Shown here one piece after another: positions 1 to 8,547 of a stretch of 64,000 nucleotides of DNA. Source of the stretch: Arthrobacter woluwensis (GTDB taxonomy: Bacteria > Actinomycetota > Actinomycetes > Actinomycetales > Micrococcaceae); assembly GCF_900105345.1 (NCBI RefSeq), contig NZ_FNSN01000003.1:2356001-2420000 (forward strand), written 5' to 3'. The notes under the pieces are model-generated. The model saw only the letters and a list, made by a program, of their open reading frames with translations. It did not search any database and was not told the origin of the DNA. Position numbers and translations under genes: made by a program. Position 1 is the stretch's first letter. Every line of letters begins with the position of its first letter.

Positions 1-1621
1 ACGTCGACGAGCGCAGGAAACCTTCCTTGTCCGCATCCAGGATCGCGACCAGGGAGACCTCGGGGAGGTCGAGGCCCTCACGGAGCAGGTTGATGCCGAC
101 GAGCACGTCGAACGTTCCCAGACGCAGCTCCCGCAGCAGCTCCACACGGCGCAGCGTGTCCACATCCGAGTGGAGGTACTGGACCTTCACCCCGTGGCTG
201 AGCAGATACTCGGTGAGATCCTCGGCCATGCGCTTCGTCAGCGTGGTCACCAGGACACGCTCGTCCTTCTCCACGCGCGTGCGGATCTCCCCCAGGAGAT
301 CGTCGATCTGGCCCTTGGTGGGCTTCACCACGATCTCGGGGTCCACCAGACCGGTCGGACGGATGATCTGCTGCACCACGCCGTCGGACTTGCCGAGTTC
401 GTACTTGCCCGGGGTGGCGGAGAGGTAGACGGTCTGCCCGACGCGTTCCAGGAACTCGTCCCACTTCAGAGGCCGGTTGTCCATCGCCGACGGCAGACGG
501 AAGCCGTGCTCCACCAGAGTCCGCTTCCGGCTCGCGTCGCCTTCGTACATGGCGCCGATCTGCGGGACCGTGACGTGGGATTCATCGATCACAAGCAAGA
601 AGTCGTCCGGAAAGTAGTCCAGGAGACAGTGCGGGGCCGAACCCGCCTCGCGGCCGTCGATGTGACGGGAGTAGTTCTCGATGCCGTTGCAGAAACCCAT
701 CTGCTGCATCATCTCGAGGTCGTACGTGGTGCGCATGCGCAGACGCTGAGCCTCCACGAGCTTGTTCTGCGCTTCGAAGGTGGACAGCCGCGAGGCGAGC
801 TCGTCCTCGATCGTCTTGATGGCGCGGGACATCCGCTCCGGACCTGCCACGTAGTGCGACGCCGGGAAGACGTACATCTCGTTCTCTTCGCGGACGATCT
901 CGCCGGTCACGGGATGCAGGGTGTAGATGTTCTCCACCTCATCGCCGAAGAACTCGATCCGCAGGGCGAGCTCTTCATACATGGGGATGATCTCGACGGT
1001 GTCGCCGCGCACCCGGAAGGTTCCGCGATGGAAATCGATGTCATTGCGGGCGTACTGCATGGCGACGAAGCGCCGGAGCAGATCGTCCCGGTTGATCTGC
1101 ATGCCCTTGCGCAGGGTGACCATGCCGGCGATGTACTCCTCCGGCGTGCCCAGACCGTAGATGCAGGACACCGTCGCCACCACGACCACGTCGCGGCGAG
1201 TCAGCAGCGCGTTCGTGGCGGAGTGGCGGAGCCGCTCCACCTCCTCGTTGATGGAGGAGTCCTTTTCGATGAAGGTGTCCGTCTGCGGGACGTAGGCCTC
1301 GGGCTGGTAGTAGTCGTAGTACGACACGAAGTACTCGACGGCGTTGTTCGGCAGCAGTTCACGGAACTCGTTGGCGAGCTGCGCGGCCAGCGTCTTGTTC
1401 TGCACCAGGACGAGCGTGGGCCGCTGAACCTGTTCGATCAGCCAGGCGGTGGTCGCGCTCTTGCCGGTGCCGGTGGCGCCGAGCAGCACGATGTCCTTCT
1501 CACCATTGGTGATGCGTTCCGTCAGCTCCGCAATGGCGGTGGGCTGGTCCCCGGCGGGCTGGTATTCACTGACGACCTCGAAAGGCGCCACGACGCGGTT
1601 GATCTCCTGGGCGAGGCTCAT
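1..1621 (-). CDS. uvrB: UvrABC excinuclease subunit B (3' end outside window)
   Basis: UvrB is the helicase-like damage-verification subunit of nucleotide excision repair, working in the cytoplasm with UvrA and UvrC. The visible 540 residues begin [20 protein letters not shown] and carry a Walker A motif GATGTGKS at residues 48-55, the DNA-clamping beta-hairpin [12 protein letters not shown] near residue 105, a DESH Walker B-like box, and the helicase motifs [14 protein letters not shown] and [14 protein letters not shown]. About 130-150 C-terminal residues (the UvrB-UvrC interaction end) lie beyond base 1. The start is the ATG at 1619-1621, supported by homology of the first residues to the family. 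A LexA-like SOS box touches the start codon, so damage induction is likely. The next gene upstream in the same direction is coaE, 20 bp away. Confidence 0.97.
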   Translation of the reverse strand, partial: MSLAQEINRVVAPFEVVSEYQPAGDQPTAIAELTERITNGEKDIVLLGATGTGKSATTAWLIEQVQRPTLVLVQNKTLAAQLANEFRELLPNNAVEYFVSYYDYYQPEAYVPQTDTFIEKDSSINEEVERLRHSATNALLTRRDVVVVATVSCIYGLGTPEEYIAGMVTLRKGMQINRDDLLRRFVAMQYARNDIDFHRGTFRVRGDTVEIIPMYEELALRIEFFGDEVENIYTLHPVTGEIVREENEMYVFPASHYVAGPERMSRAIKTIEDELASRLSTFEAQNKLVEAQRLRMRTTYDLEMMQQMGFCNGIENYSRHIDGREAGSAPHCLLDYFPDDFLLVIDESHVTVPQIGAMYEGDASRKRTLVEHGFRLPSAMDNRPLKWDEFLERVGQTVYLSATPGKYELGKSDGVVQQIIRPTGLVDPEIVVKPTKGQIDDLLGEIRTRVEKDERVLVTTLTKRMAEDLTEYLLSHGVKVQYLHSDVDTLRRVELLRELRLGTFDVLVGINLLREGLDLPEVSLVAILDADKEGFLRSST

Positions 1622-1636
1622 AGAACAAATGTACTA
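1621..1636 (-). promoter_or_regulatory. LexA-like SOS box at uvrB start
   Basis: The 16-mer TAGAACAAATGTACTA abuts and slightly overlaps the uvrB ATG. It matches the actinobacterial LexA consensus TCGAAC-N4-GTTCGA at GAAC and the spaced GT-C, with one half-site degraded. uvrB is a classic SOS gene, which supports the reading. LexA bound here would block both initiation of transcription and any short leader. Confidence 0.55.
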
Positions 1637-1641
1637 CTCGC

Positions 1642-2238
1642 CTACGACACTTTACGGGCCACGTTCTCCCAGAGCGCATCGACCTGTTCCAGCAGCTCCG
1701 CCAGACTCCCCGTGTTCTCCAGGATGACGTCAGCGGCGGCGTTGCGTTCCTCCCGTCCGGCCTGAGCGGCGATACGGGCGCGCGCCTCGTCCTCGGACAT
1801 GCCGCGGAGCTCGACCATGCGTGCCACGCGGACGTCATCGGGAGCGTCCACCACGACGACCAGATCGAAATCATGCTGCTGCCCGGTCTCCACCAGGAGA
1901 GGGATGTCCTGCACGACGACGGCGTCCGCCGGCGCCGCTGCCACGATGGCTGCCGCGGCACTCCGGACGAGGGGGTGGACGATGCCGTTCAGCGTCCGGC
2001 GCCTGCCCTCGTCGGCGAAGACGATCGCGCCGAGGGCCGGCCGGTCGAGGGAGCCGTCCGGCCGGATCACGCCGTCGCCGAACGCGTCCCGGATCGCGGC
2101 CAGTCCCGGCGTGCCCGGCTCCACGACCTCGCGGGCCAGCGCGTCGGCGTCGACCACCACGGCCCCCAGCTCGGCGAGCCGCGCCGTCACGACCGATTTC
2201 CCTGAGGCGATCCCGCCGGTCAACCCGATTCTCAGCAC
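1642..2238 (-). CDS. coaE: Dephospho-CoA kinase
   Basis: CoaE phosphorylates the 3'-hydroxyl of the ribose of dephospho-CoA with ATP, the last step of coenzyme A synthesis. The 198-residue protein begins MLRIGLTGGIASGKS, with the P-loop GGIASGKS at residues 8-15. The family motifs VDADALAREVV (about 29-39) and HPLVR (about 87) follow, and the length is normal for a stand-alone CoaE. Some actinobacteria carry a longer fusion with a GrpB-type domain; this one does not. It is read in the same direction as uvrB, 20 bp upstream of it, a common arrangement in the group. Divergent promoter space towards the YigZ-like gene is occupied by a 10-bp periodic repeat. Confidence 0.96.
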   Translation of the reverse strand: MLRIGLTGGIASGKSVVTARLAELGAVVVDADALAREVVEPGTPGLAAIRDAFGDGVIRPDGSLDRPALGAIVFADEGRRRTLNGIVHPLVRSAAAAIVAAAPADAVVVQDIPLLVETGQQHDFDLVVVVDAPDDVRVARMVELRGMSEDEARARIAAQAGREERNAAADVILENTGSLAELLEQVDALWENVARKVS

Positions 2239-2280
2239 AGCTCCACCCTAGCGGCTGCGTCCAGGATCACCGGCGAGGAC

Positions 2281-2403
2281 CGACGCAACGGGCGCAACCC
2301 GGCGCAGCCCCGCGCAACCTGGCGCAGACCGGCACAGACCGGCGCAACCCGGCGCGACCGACGAAGCCCGGCACAACCGGCACAGACCGGCGAAGCCCGG
2401 CCT
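2281..2403. repeat. About 12 imperfect copies of a 10-bp unit GGCGCARMCC
   Basis: Between the divergent coaE and YigZ-like starts, a unit such as GGCGCAACCC, GGCGCAGCCC, GGCACAGACC or CGAAGCCCGG recurs with a strict 10-bp period over about 123 bp. The period equals one helical turn. No long ORF with normal codon use covers it. Function is unknown: it may be replication slippage or a phased protein-binding or bent segment. Confidence 0.8.
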
Positions 2404-2433
2404 CGCAGCGCGGTGCCCGACTACGATGGACTG

Positions 2434-3123
2434 GTGCCTGAAGCCGAAGACAGCCGCGCGACGCGGTACACGACGCTCGCCGCCGGTCCGGACTTCCGCC
2501 ATGAGCTCGAGATCAAGCGGTCGCGGTTCATCACGGTGCTCCGCCGCGTGGAGGGCGAGGACGGGGCCCGTGCGCTGATCGCCGAGCTCCGCCGTGAATT
2601 CCACGACGCGCGGCACCATTGCAGCGCCTTCATCCTCGGACCCGACCGCATGACGCAGCGCTCGAGTGACGACGGAGAACCGTCCGGCACGGCGGGCCTC
2701 CCGATGCTGGAGGCTCTGAACCGCCGGGAGACCGCGAACGGAGTGGCCGATCTGAGCGACGTCTGCGCCGTCGTCGTGCGGTACTTCGGCGGCATCCTGC
2801 TGGGCGCCGGCGGACTGGTGCGCGCCTACTCGGACTCCGTGTCCCAGGCCGCCGACCGCGCGCCGTGGGTGAGCCGTCAGCGCCTGCGCCTGGCGGACGT
2901 GCCGGTGGGCTTCGCCGACGCCGGCAAGCTCGAAAACGAGATCCGGTCCGCCGGCCTCCACGTCGTCGGCACGGAGTACGGAGCGGGGAACGCCGTCCTG
3001 AGGGTCGCCTTCGAGGATGACGCGGCCTCGCTGGAGCGCGTGCAGCGGACCGTCCTCTCCCTCAGTGCGGGCGCTTATGAAGCCCATCCCGGCGGCGCCG
3101 AATGGGTCGATCTAACGGGATGA
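2434..3123 (+). CDS. IMPACT/YigZ family protein
   Basis: A protein of the UPF0029 (IMPACT N-terminal domain) family followed by a DUF1949-type C-terminal domain, 229 residues. Visible family motifs are RSRFIT (residues about 30-35), the HHCSAFILG segment, and DDGEPSGTAGLPML, then VVVRYFGGILLGAGGLVRAY. Relatives such as E. coli YigZ have a translation-linked or unknown role; no reaction can be assigned. The GTG at 2434 is chosen because TACGAT at 2422-2427 lies exactly 6 nt upstream, the pattern of a leaderless transcript. An in-frame GTG at 2413 would put the start inside that promoter. Confidence 0.88.
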   Translation: MPEAEDSRATRYTTLAAGPDFRHELEIKRSRFITVLRRVEGEDGARALIAELRREFHDARHHCSAFILGPDRMTQRSSDDGEPSGTAGLPMLEALNRRETANGVADLSDVCAVVVRYFGGILLGAGGLVRAYSDSVSQAADRAPWVSRQRLRLADVPVGFADAGKLENEIRSAGLHVVGTEYGAGNAVLRVAFEDDAASLERVQRTVLSLSAGAYEAHPGGAEWVDLTG

Positions 3124-3263
3124 TCGGCGACCCATACCGGACTTTTCTGAAATGGATCTTTCAATAGCCATTGAAAACCCTGGGAACGCCGACTAGAAAC
3201 GAGGGAAGGCACTCGCCTGCAGCCGGCACGTCCGGCCTCCACTCATCGAGAGGACCCTCACCC
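3124..3263. promoter_or_regulatory. Subtilase promoter region with inverted repeat
   Basis: The 140-bp gap before the secreted protease contains TTTCAAT-AGCC-ATTGAAA at 3159-3176, a perfect 7-bp inverted repeat that could be an operator. An A/T-richer stretch (ACTTTTCTGAAATGG) precedes it. GAGAGGA about 10 nt before the ATG at 3264 acts as ribosome binding site. The regulator is unknown. Confidence 0.4.
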
Positions 3264-4769
3264 ATGAGGTTGCACACTTTCCGCCGACCGTTGCGTCCCG
3301 TCGCCTGCGCCGTCGCGTCGCTCGGCCTGGTTCTGCTCGGCTCCGGGGTCTCCGCCCAGGCCTCCGTGACCGAAGCGTCCACACCCGTCCCGGTGAACCC
3401 GCCGGACGGAACCGTCATGAGCTACGTGGTCAACGCGGGGCAGGCCAACCCCGGGCAGACCCGCAAGGTCGAGCAGGCCGTCACGGCCGCGGGTGGCGTC
3501 GTCGTCCAGAGCTGGCCCGAGATCGGCGTCGTGATCGCCCAGTCCGACCGTTCCGCCTTCCGCGACCGCGTCAAAGCGGCCGGCAAGAACGCCGTCCAGT
3601 CGGTCGGCGCGACCCGGACCGCCGAGGTGACCGACAAGGTCACCGGCCCGCAGGTGCCGTGGGGCCCGGGTGCCTCCGGGTGGAACAAGGGGAAGAACAA
3701 GCCCGTCAATGGCGACGAGCCCACCACCCTGGTCCCGGCAGGTCCGGCAGATGCCATGGAATCCCAGCAGTGGGACATGACCCAGATCAAGGCCGATCAG
3801 GCGAACAAGGTCACCGACGGCAGCCGCAAGGTGCTGGTGGGCGTGCTGGATTCCGGCATCGATCCCACGCATCCGGACCTCGCCGCCAACATCTCCGTCC
3901 CGGACTCGGTGAACTGCACCGCCGGCGGACGCCCCGATCAGACGCCCGGCGGCTGGTACCCGACCACGTCCGACCACGGGACCCACGTGGCCGGCACGAT
4001 CGCGGCCGCCCGCAACGGCGTGGGCATCGTCGGCGTCGCCCCGAATGTGCGCCTGGCCGCCGTCAAGGTCGTCAGTGACGCCGGATTCATCTACCCCGAA
4101 TACGCCATCTGCGGGTTCATGTGGGCCGCGCAGCGCGGCATGGATGTCACCAACAACAGCTACTACATCGACCCGTTCGAGTTCTGGTGTGACGACCAGC
4201 CCGATCAGGCCGCCGTCCGCGAGTCCGTGGCGCGTGCCGTGAACTGGTCCGTCAAGCGCGGTGTGGTGAGCTCGGCCGCGGCCGGCAACTCGAGCGTCGA
4301 TTTCACCCTCAACACCCAGGATGACGGCAGCCCCAACGACGCCCCGGCGCCGACACCGCGCACCATCAACCAGGGCTGCAAGGACATCCCGTCCCAGCTG
4401 CCCGGCGTCGTGACGGTGTCGTCGATCATGAAGACCGGCCAGCTGTCGTACTTCTCCAACCGTGGGCTCGGCGAGATCGACGTCGCCGCCCCCGGTTCGA
4501 GCATCCTGTCCACCATCCCGAAGGGCAAGTACGGACTCAAGAGCGGCACTTCCATGGCCTCCCCGCACGTCGCCGGCGTGCTGGCGCTCATGAAGTCCGC
4601 TCATCCGGAGCTGACCCCGGCTCAGATGGTCGCGAAGCTCCGCGCCGATGCCACCCCGACGCCGTGCTCGGCGCCGCAGGCCAATATCGGCCCGGCCTGC
4701 ACGGGCACCACGGAGCTGAACAGCTACTACGGTTACGGCATCGTGAACGCCCTGAAGGCGGTGCAGTGA
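3264..4769 (+). CDS. Secreted S8 family serine peptidase (subtilase)
   Basis: A 501-residue subtilisin-like protease. The N-terminus (MRLHTFRRPLRPVACAVASL) is a classic signal peptide ending near VSAQA. An I9-like propeptide region follows (VVNAGQ...VEQAVTAAGG...VVIAQSDR). The catalytic triad is visible: Asp196 in GVLDSGID, His238 in DHGTHVAGT, and Ser430 in GTSMASPHVAG. The protein ends soon after the catalytic domain, with no cell-wall anchor, so it is probably released. The ATG at 3264 is chosen because it begins the signal peptide and has GAGAGGA upstream; an in-frame codon at 3171 would add an implausible leader. A GC-rich hairpin follows the stop, so it is monocistronic. The natural substrate is unknown. 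Confidence 0.94.
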   Translation: MRLHTFRRPLRPVACAVASLGLVLLGSGVSAQASVTEASTPVPVNPPDGTVMSYVVNAGQANPGQTRKVEQAVTAAGGVVVQSWPEIGVVIAQSDRSAFRDRVKAAGKNAVQSVGATRTAEVTDKVTGPQVPWGPGASGWNKGKNKPVNGDEPTTLVPAGPADAMESQQWDMTQIKADQANKVTDGSRKVLVGVLDSGIDPTHPDLAANISVPDSVNCTAGGRPDQTPGGWYPTTSDHGTHVAGTIAAARNGVGIVGVAPNVRLAAVKVVSDAGFIYPEYAICGFMWAAQRGMDVTNNSYYIDPFEFWCDDQPDQAAVRESVARAVNWSVKRGVVSSAAAGNSSVDFTLNTQDDGSPNDAPAPTPRTINQGCKDIPSQLPGVVTVSSIMKTGQLSYFSNRGLGEIDVAAPGSSILSTIPKGKYGLKSGTSMASPHVAGVLALMKSAHPELTPAQMVAKLRADATPTPCSAPQANIGPACTGTTELNSYYGYGIVNALKAVQ

Positions 4770-4796
4770 CGGTCTCCGTCGGTCACTGACGGCACC

Positions 4797-4837
4797 AGGC
4801 CCGGGACCCCCTCTCCCTGGAGGTGGGTCCCGGGCCT
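4797..4837 (+). terminator. Hairpin terminator after the subtilase gene
   Basis: Perfect 13-bp stem AGGCCCGGGACCC / GGGTCCCGGGCCT followed by CCCCTTTG. It lies 28 bp downstream of the stop codon. Confidence 0.75.
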
Positions 4838-4871
4838 CCCCTTTGCCGGCCCCAGGTGACAGGATGTGGCC

Positions 4872-5270
4872 ATGGACATCACCATCCTGCAGCCAGAGGG
4901 CCTCGTGAAGAGCCCCGCCTTCAGTCATGTCGCCATCGTTCCGCCCGGAGCGACCACCCTTTACGTCGGCGGCCAGAACGGGGTGGACGAGACCGGCCGC
5001 GTCGTCTCCGACGATGCCGCGGAGCAGTCGCTCCGCGCCGTGGAGAATGCCCGGGTCGCCCTGGAGGCGGCCGGCGCCGGGCTGGCCGACGTGGTGCAGT
5101 GGACCGTGCTGATTCAGGCCGACGCCGATCTGCGCGCCGCGTATGGCGCGATCGCTCCGCTGCTCGCCCGGGAGGGCGCCCCTCCCCTGGTGACAGCGGC
5201 TCTTGTCGCGGGGCTGGGTGTGCCCGGAGCCCTCATCGAAGTCAGTGCGGTGGCCGCCGTCGTGCGGTGA
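4872..5270 (+). CDS. RidA/YjgF family protein
   Basis: A 132-residue protein of the RidA family (enamine/imine deaminase and relatives). It starts MDITILQPEGLVKSPAFSHV and shows the family pattern with YVGGQNGVDETGRVV, SLRAVENARVALEAAG and VQWTVLIQ. RidA hydrolyses reactive enamines from pyridoxal enzymes, but many paralogues have other unknown roles and the canonical catalytic Arg context near the C-terminus is not clear here, so the exact activity is unassigned. The ATG at 4872 is preceded by CAGGAT at 4860-4865 with 6 nt between, suggesting leaderless transcription; a GTG 6 bp upstream is the alternative. Confidence 0.85.
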   Translation: MDITILQPEGLVKSPAFSHVAIVPPGATTLYVGGQNGVDETGRVVSDDAAEQSLRAVENARVALEAAGAGLADVVQWTVLIQADADLRAAYGAIAPLLAREGAPPLVTAALVAGLGVPGALIEVSAVAAVVR

Positions 5271-5309
5271 GCACCGGGCGCTGAGGACTGAACACGGTGC
5301 GCTGACCGC

Positions 5310-5708
5310 TCAGCGGTTCGGCACGCTCTGGGTGAAGCGCGGCCCCGACCCGTCCGGGTTCTCCCAGAGCACGGACCCGTCGAGCGGCAGCGGCACGCTG
5401 AACGGCGTGCCGAAGTCGCGATGGTAGTCCGCATCGTCGCTGAGGACGACGACGGCGTCGCGGTTCAGTTCGGAGATCACCACGGCGATGGGTTCCGGAT
5501 GATCCTGCACCTCGAAGCTCCATCGGCGGGCCAGGTAGGACAGCCCCAGCTCCGCCAGGCGTTCCTCGGCCTCCGTGTACTCGGCGGGCTCTCCGTGCGG
5601 GCGCCCCAGGAGATCGTAGGGCTGGAACTCCTCCCCCACCATGTCCAGATAACCGACGGTCTCGCCGTCGTCGGGCCGCGTGGCAGGGAACCAGCTGTCA
5701 GGGATCAT
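5310..5708 (-). CDS. Hypothetical protein
   Basis: A 132-residue soluble acidic protein starting MIPDSWFPATRPDDGETVGY. It has no signal peptide or membrane segment. The sequence LAELGLSYLARRWSFEVQ followed by PIAVVISELNRDAVVVLSDDADY suggests a small alpha/beta fold, but I do not recognise the family. The ATG at 5708 is chosen over an upstream in-frame codon at 5840 because the longer form would be translated through a 23-bp inverted repeat and the rpsA terminator. It reads away from rpsA and has no operon partner. Confidence 0.7.
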   Translation of the reverse strand: MIPDSWFPATRPDDGETVGYLDMVGEEFQPYDLLGRPHGEPAEYTEAEERLAELGLSYLARRWSFEVQDHPEPIAVVISELNRDAVVVLSDDADYHRDFGTPFSVPLPLDGSVLWENPDGSGPRFTQSVPNR

Positions 5709-5721
5709 GTCCCCTATTCTC

Positions 5722-5793
5722 CATCGACTGCTCCACACGATGCGAGAATCCCGTGATTTCGGTGGATTTCCGCATCGTGTGGAGCAGTCGATG
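5722..5793. repeat. Perfect 23-bp inverted repeat with 26-nt spacer
   Basis: Arms at 5722-5744 (CATCGACTGCTCC...) and 5771-5793 are exact reverse complements. It is followed by two copies of a TTAAGACAAG direct repeat at about 5799-5809 and 5818-5828. The left arm starts 14 bp upstream of the hypothetical gene's start. It could be a strong operator, a MITE-like remnant or a cruciform. Confidence 0.85.
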
Positions 5794-5827
5794 CGTGGTT
5801 TAAGACAAGATCCGGGGGTTAAGACAA

Positions 5828-5861
5828 GGAAGGCCGCCACGGTTTCCCGTGGCGGCCTTCC
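5828..5861 (-). terminator. rpsA terminator
   Basis: A perfect 15-bp stem with a 4-nt loop (GAAA on the transcript strand) lies about 40 bp downstream of the rpsA stop codon. The transcript continues into UUGUCUUAA. Confidence 0.85.
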
Positions 5862-5902
5862 TCACGTGATCAGTTCACCGGAGTGAACGGCTCACGAGGC
5901 AA

Positions 5903-7372
5903 TCAGTTGCCGGTCAGCTTCTCGCGCAGAGCGGCGAGAGCCTCGTCGGAAGCCAGGGTGCCGGACTCGGCAGCCGGGGCCTCGGAGGAGTAGCTGGTCG
6001 GTGCGGCGTCTGCAGAGCCGGTGGTGGCGGCTGCAGCGTCGTCGGCCAGGTGCTGAGCAACCTGCTTCTTGTGGGACTCCCAACGCGACTGGGCGTCAGC
6101 GTACTGCTGCTCCCAAGCGGCGCGCTGGGTCTCGTAGCCCTCAAGCCACTCGTTGGACTCCGGGTCGAAGCCCTCCGGGTACTTGTAGTTGCCCTCTTCG
6201 TCGTACTCGGCGGCCATGCCGTACAGCGCCGGGTCGAACTCGGTGCCTTCCGGATCCACGCCCTCGTTCGCCTGCTTGAGGGAGAGGGAGATGCGGCGAC
6301 GCTCGAGATCGATGTCGATGACCTTGACGAACAGCTCGTCGCCCACGGACACGACCTGCTCGGCGAGGTCCACGTGGCGGACGGCCAGCTCGGAGATGTG
6401 CACCAGGCCCTCGATGCCGTCTTCGACGCGAACGAACGCACCGAACGGAACCAGCTTGGTGACCTTACCCGGAACGACCTGGCCCAGCGCGTGAGTGCGG
6501 GCGAAGGTCTGCCACGGATCTTCCTGGGTGGCCTTCAGCGACAGGGAGACACGCTCGCGGTCCAGCTCGACGAGCAGAACCTCGACGGTGACCTCCTGGC
6601 CGACCTCGACAACCTCGGACGGGTGGTCGATGTGCTTCCAGGACAGTTCGGAGACGTGCACGAGGCCGTCGACGCCACCCAGGTCCACGAAGGCACCGAA
6701 GTTGACGATGGAGGACACGACGCCCGTACGGACCTGGCCCTTCTCGAGCTTGTTGAGGAAGGTGGAGCGGACCTCGGACTGAGTCTGCTCGAGCCAGGCA
6801 CGGCGGGACAGGACCACGTTGTTGCGGTTCTTGTCGAGCTCGATGATCTTGGCTTCGATCTGCTGACCGATGTACGGAGCCAGGTCGCGGACGCGACGCA
6901 TCTCCACGAGGGATGCCGGGAGGAAGCCACGGAGGCCGATGTCCAGGATGAGACCACCCTTGACCACCTCGATGACGGTACCGGTGACGACACCGTCCTC
7001 TTCCTTGATCTTCTCGATGTCGCCCCAGGCACGCTCGTACTGTGCGCGCTTCTTGGAGAGGATGAGGCGGCCTTCCTTGTCCTCCTTGGTGAGAACGAGG
7101 GCTTCGACCTCATCGCCAACAGCGACGACGTCACCGGGGTCGACGTCGTGCTTGATGGAGAGTTCGCGGGAGGGGATGACACCTTCGGTCTTGTATCCGA
7201 TGTCAAGAAGGACCTCATCGCGGTCGACCTTGACGACAGTGCCTTCGACGAGATCGCCATCGTTGAAGTACTTGATGGTGGCGTCGACGGCGGCGAGGAA
7301 ATCCTCTTCGGACCCGATGTCGTTCACTGCGACGACGGGGGTACCGGACTTCTCGGTAGAGGTGATGGTCAT
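5903..7372 (-). CDS. rpsA: 30S ribosomal protein S1
   Basis: S1 binds mRNA on the small ribosomal subunit and helps load structured messages. The 489-residue protein begins MTITSTEKSGTPVVAVNDIG and has four S1 (OB-fold) domains: about 36-107 (GDLVEGTVVKVDRDEVLLDIGYK), 124-192 (DGVVTGTVIEVVKGGLILDIG), 208-278 (GQVRTGVVSSIVNFGAFVDLG) and 295-364 (GQVVPGKVTKLVPFGAFVRV). The C-terminal tail is acidic and Ala/Ser-rich, as in actinobacterial S1. GGAG 9 nt before the ATG is the ribosome binding site. A strong TTGACC-N18-TAAACT promoter gives a leader of about 115 nt, and a clean terminator ends the monocistronic unit. Confidence 0.97.
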   Translation of the reverse strand: MTITSTEKSGTPVVAVNDIGSEEDFLAAVDATIKYFNDGDLVEGTVVKVDRDEVLLDIGYKTEGVIPSRELSIKHDVDPGDVVAVGDEVEALVLTKEDKEGRLILSKKRAQYERAWGDIEKIKEEDGVVTGTVIEVVKGGLILDIGLRGFLPASLVEMRRVRDLAPYIGQQIEAKIIELDKNRNNVVLSRRAWLEQTQSEVRSTFLNKLEKGQVRTGVVSSIVNFGAFVDLGGVDGLVHVSELSWKHIDHPSEVVEVGQEVTVEVLLVELDRERVSLSLKATQEDPWQTFARTHALGQVVPGKVTKLVPFGAFVRVEDGIEGLVHISELAVRHVDLAEQVVSVGDELFVKVIDIDLERRRISLSLKQANEGVDPEGTEFDPALYGMAAEYDEEGNYKYPEGFDPESNEWLEGYETQRAAWEQQYADAQSRWESHKKQVAQHLADDAAAATTGSADAAPTSYSSEAPAAESGTLASDEALAALREKLTGN

Positions 7373-7496
7373 GTAGTAGGGGCTCCGATGTGGATAGTTA
7401 GTCGGTCAGGCAGATCCGCCACGCTCAGGGCGCGGACACGAGGACCATCCTGATGTGTTGGATTGATTCGCGCGTACGCGTAACGCACGCCCTACT

Positions 7497-7526
7497 AGTT
7501 TACCGTCCCGCGGCAACGCCGGTCAA
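7497..7526 (-). promoter_or_regulatory. rpsA sigma-A promoter
   Basis: On the minus strand, TTGACC (7521-7526), an 18-bp spacer and TAAACT (7497-7502) form a near-consensus vegetative promoter overlapping the 3' end of the deacetylase gene. The predicted leader is about 115 nt and includes the palindromic ACGCGTACGCG run near 7470-7482, which could serve S1 autoregulation. Confidence 0.75.
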
Positions 7527-8477
7527 AGCCGCTTTCCCGAGCCCGAACACCGTGCTCAGATGTGCGAAGTGAAGACCCCGCCCCAGCATCCCGGGAAGGC
7601 CCGCCACGTACCCCTCACCCGTGCCTGACCTGGGCTGATTGAAGTGCGAGATCACGACGTCACCGGCCTTCACCTCCGCCAACTGACCGGCGACCATCTG
7701 CGGCGTGAAGGTGGCGCCGCCGTCGGCGTTCACGGAGAAATTGGCGGGCAGCAGGCCGCAGCGCCGCACCATGGCGGCCGAGACCTCGTCATGGTGAGCG
7801 GTGCCCGGACGGAAAGCGAGCGGTGCGCGGCCGGTCAGCGCGGAGAGGCCCTCCTGATTGCCCATGACCTCGTCGTACGCCTCACCCAGATTGGCCGTCC
7901 CCGGGATCCCATAGGCGCTGCGGCCGTTGACCGAGAGAGGGCTGTGGTGCACGCCGTGATTGGCGATCTCGAACAACGGATCCGTGGCGAGTTCCCGCAG
8001 GAGTCCGGGATTCCTCCGGGCCCAGCGCAGATTGATGAAGAGGGTGGCAGGGACCTGGTGTCGGCGGAGCGAGCGGATGAGCTTCCGGTCGAAACCCGAA
8101 CCGCCCGGGCCGCCGCACGCGTCGAACGTCAGCGCGACCGAGCGGCTGCGGCTGCCCAGCGCCACGCCGGTCACGTCCAGCCCCCATTGCCGAGGGGTCC
8201 GGCGTCCGAATTCGGCCAGGACCTCCCGGCGGCTCACCACGGGCACGACGGGCGGAGTGGGCTGCGGCGGCGCGACGCCGGCGCCCGGCGTCGCGACGGG
8301 CAGCGCACCGCCTGTGGCGCCCGCCGCGCCGCGCGGCGACGTCTCGGGGGCGTCCCCCGCGTCGCAGGCCACGAGGCCGAGTCCGAGGGAGGCGGCAATG
8401 CCCAGGAACAGGGCACGACGACCGGGATCCGCAGGCCCGCCCCCGAGCCCTTCCCGGAGATGACGCGGGGAATACAC
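7500..8477 (-). CDS. Polysaccharide deacetylase family lipoprotein
   Basis: A 325-residue NodB-homology (carbohydrate esterase 4) protein. The N-terminus has a Tat-like GRRALFLG followed by a hydrophobic stretch and a lipobox-like GLVAC, so it is probably exported and lipid-anchored at Cys38. The deacetylase domain begins VALTFDACGG (motif 1, metal-binding Asp) and continues with NHGVHHS, the His-x3-His metal-binding motif. The last part has FRPGTAHHDE. Likely substrates are cell-wall or exopolysaccharide N-acetyl groups; the specific one is unknown. The GTG at 8477 is preceded by TACACT with exactly 6 nt between, a leaderless start. An alternative is a periplasmic esterase-like function. Confidence 0.88.
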   Translation of the reverse strand: MYSPRHLREGLGGGPADPGRRALFLGIAASLGLGLVACDAGDAPETSPRGAAGATGGALPVATPGAGVAPPQPTPPVVPVVSRREVLAEFGRRTPRQWGLDVTGVALGSRSRSVALTFDACGGPGGSGFDRKLIRSLRRHQVPATLFINLRWARRNPGLLRELATDPLFEIANHGVHHSPLSVNGRSAYGIPGTANLGEAYDEVMGNQEGLSALTGRAPLAFRPGTAHHDEVSAAMVRRCGLLPANFSVNADGGATFTPQMVAGQLAEVKAGDVVISHFNQPRSGTGEGYVAGLPGMLGRGLHFAHLSTVFGLGKAALTGVAAGR

Positions 8478-8547
8478 GGCCTCAGTGTAGTCAGGGAATC
8501 CTGACGAATCACTGTAAAACGACTCTGTCTCGGACGAGTCGTCCTGC

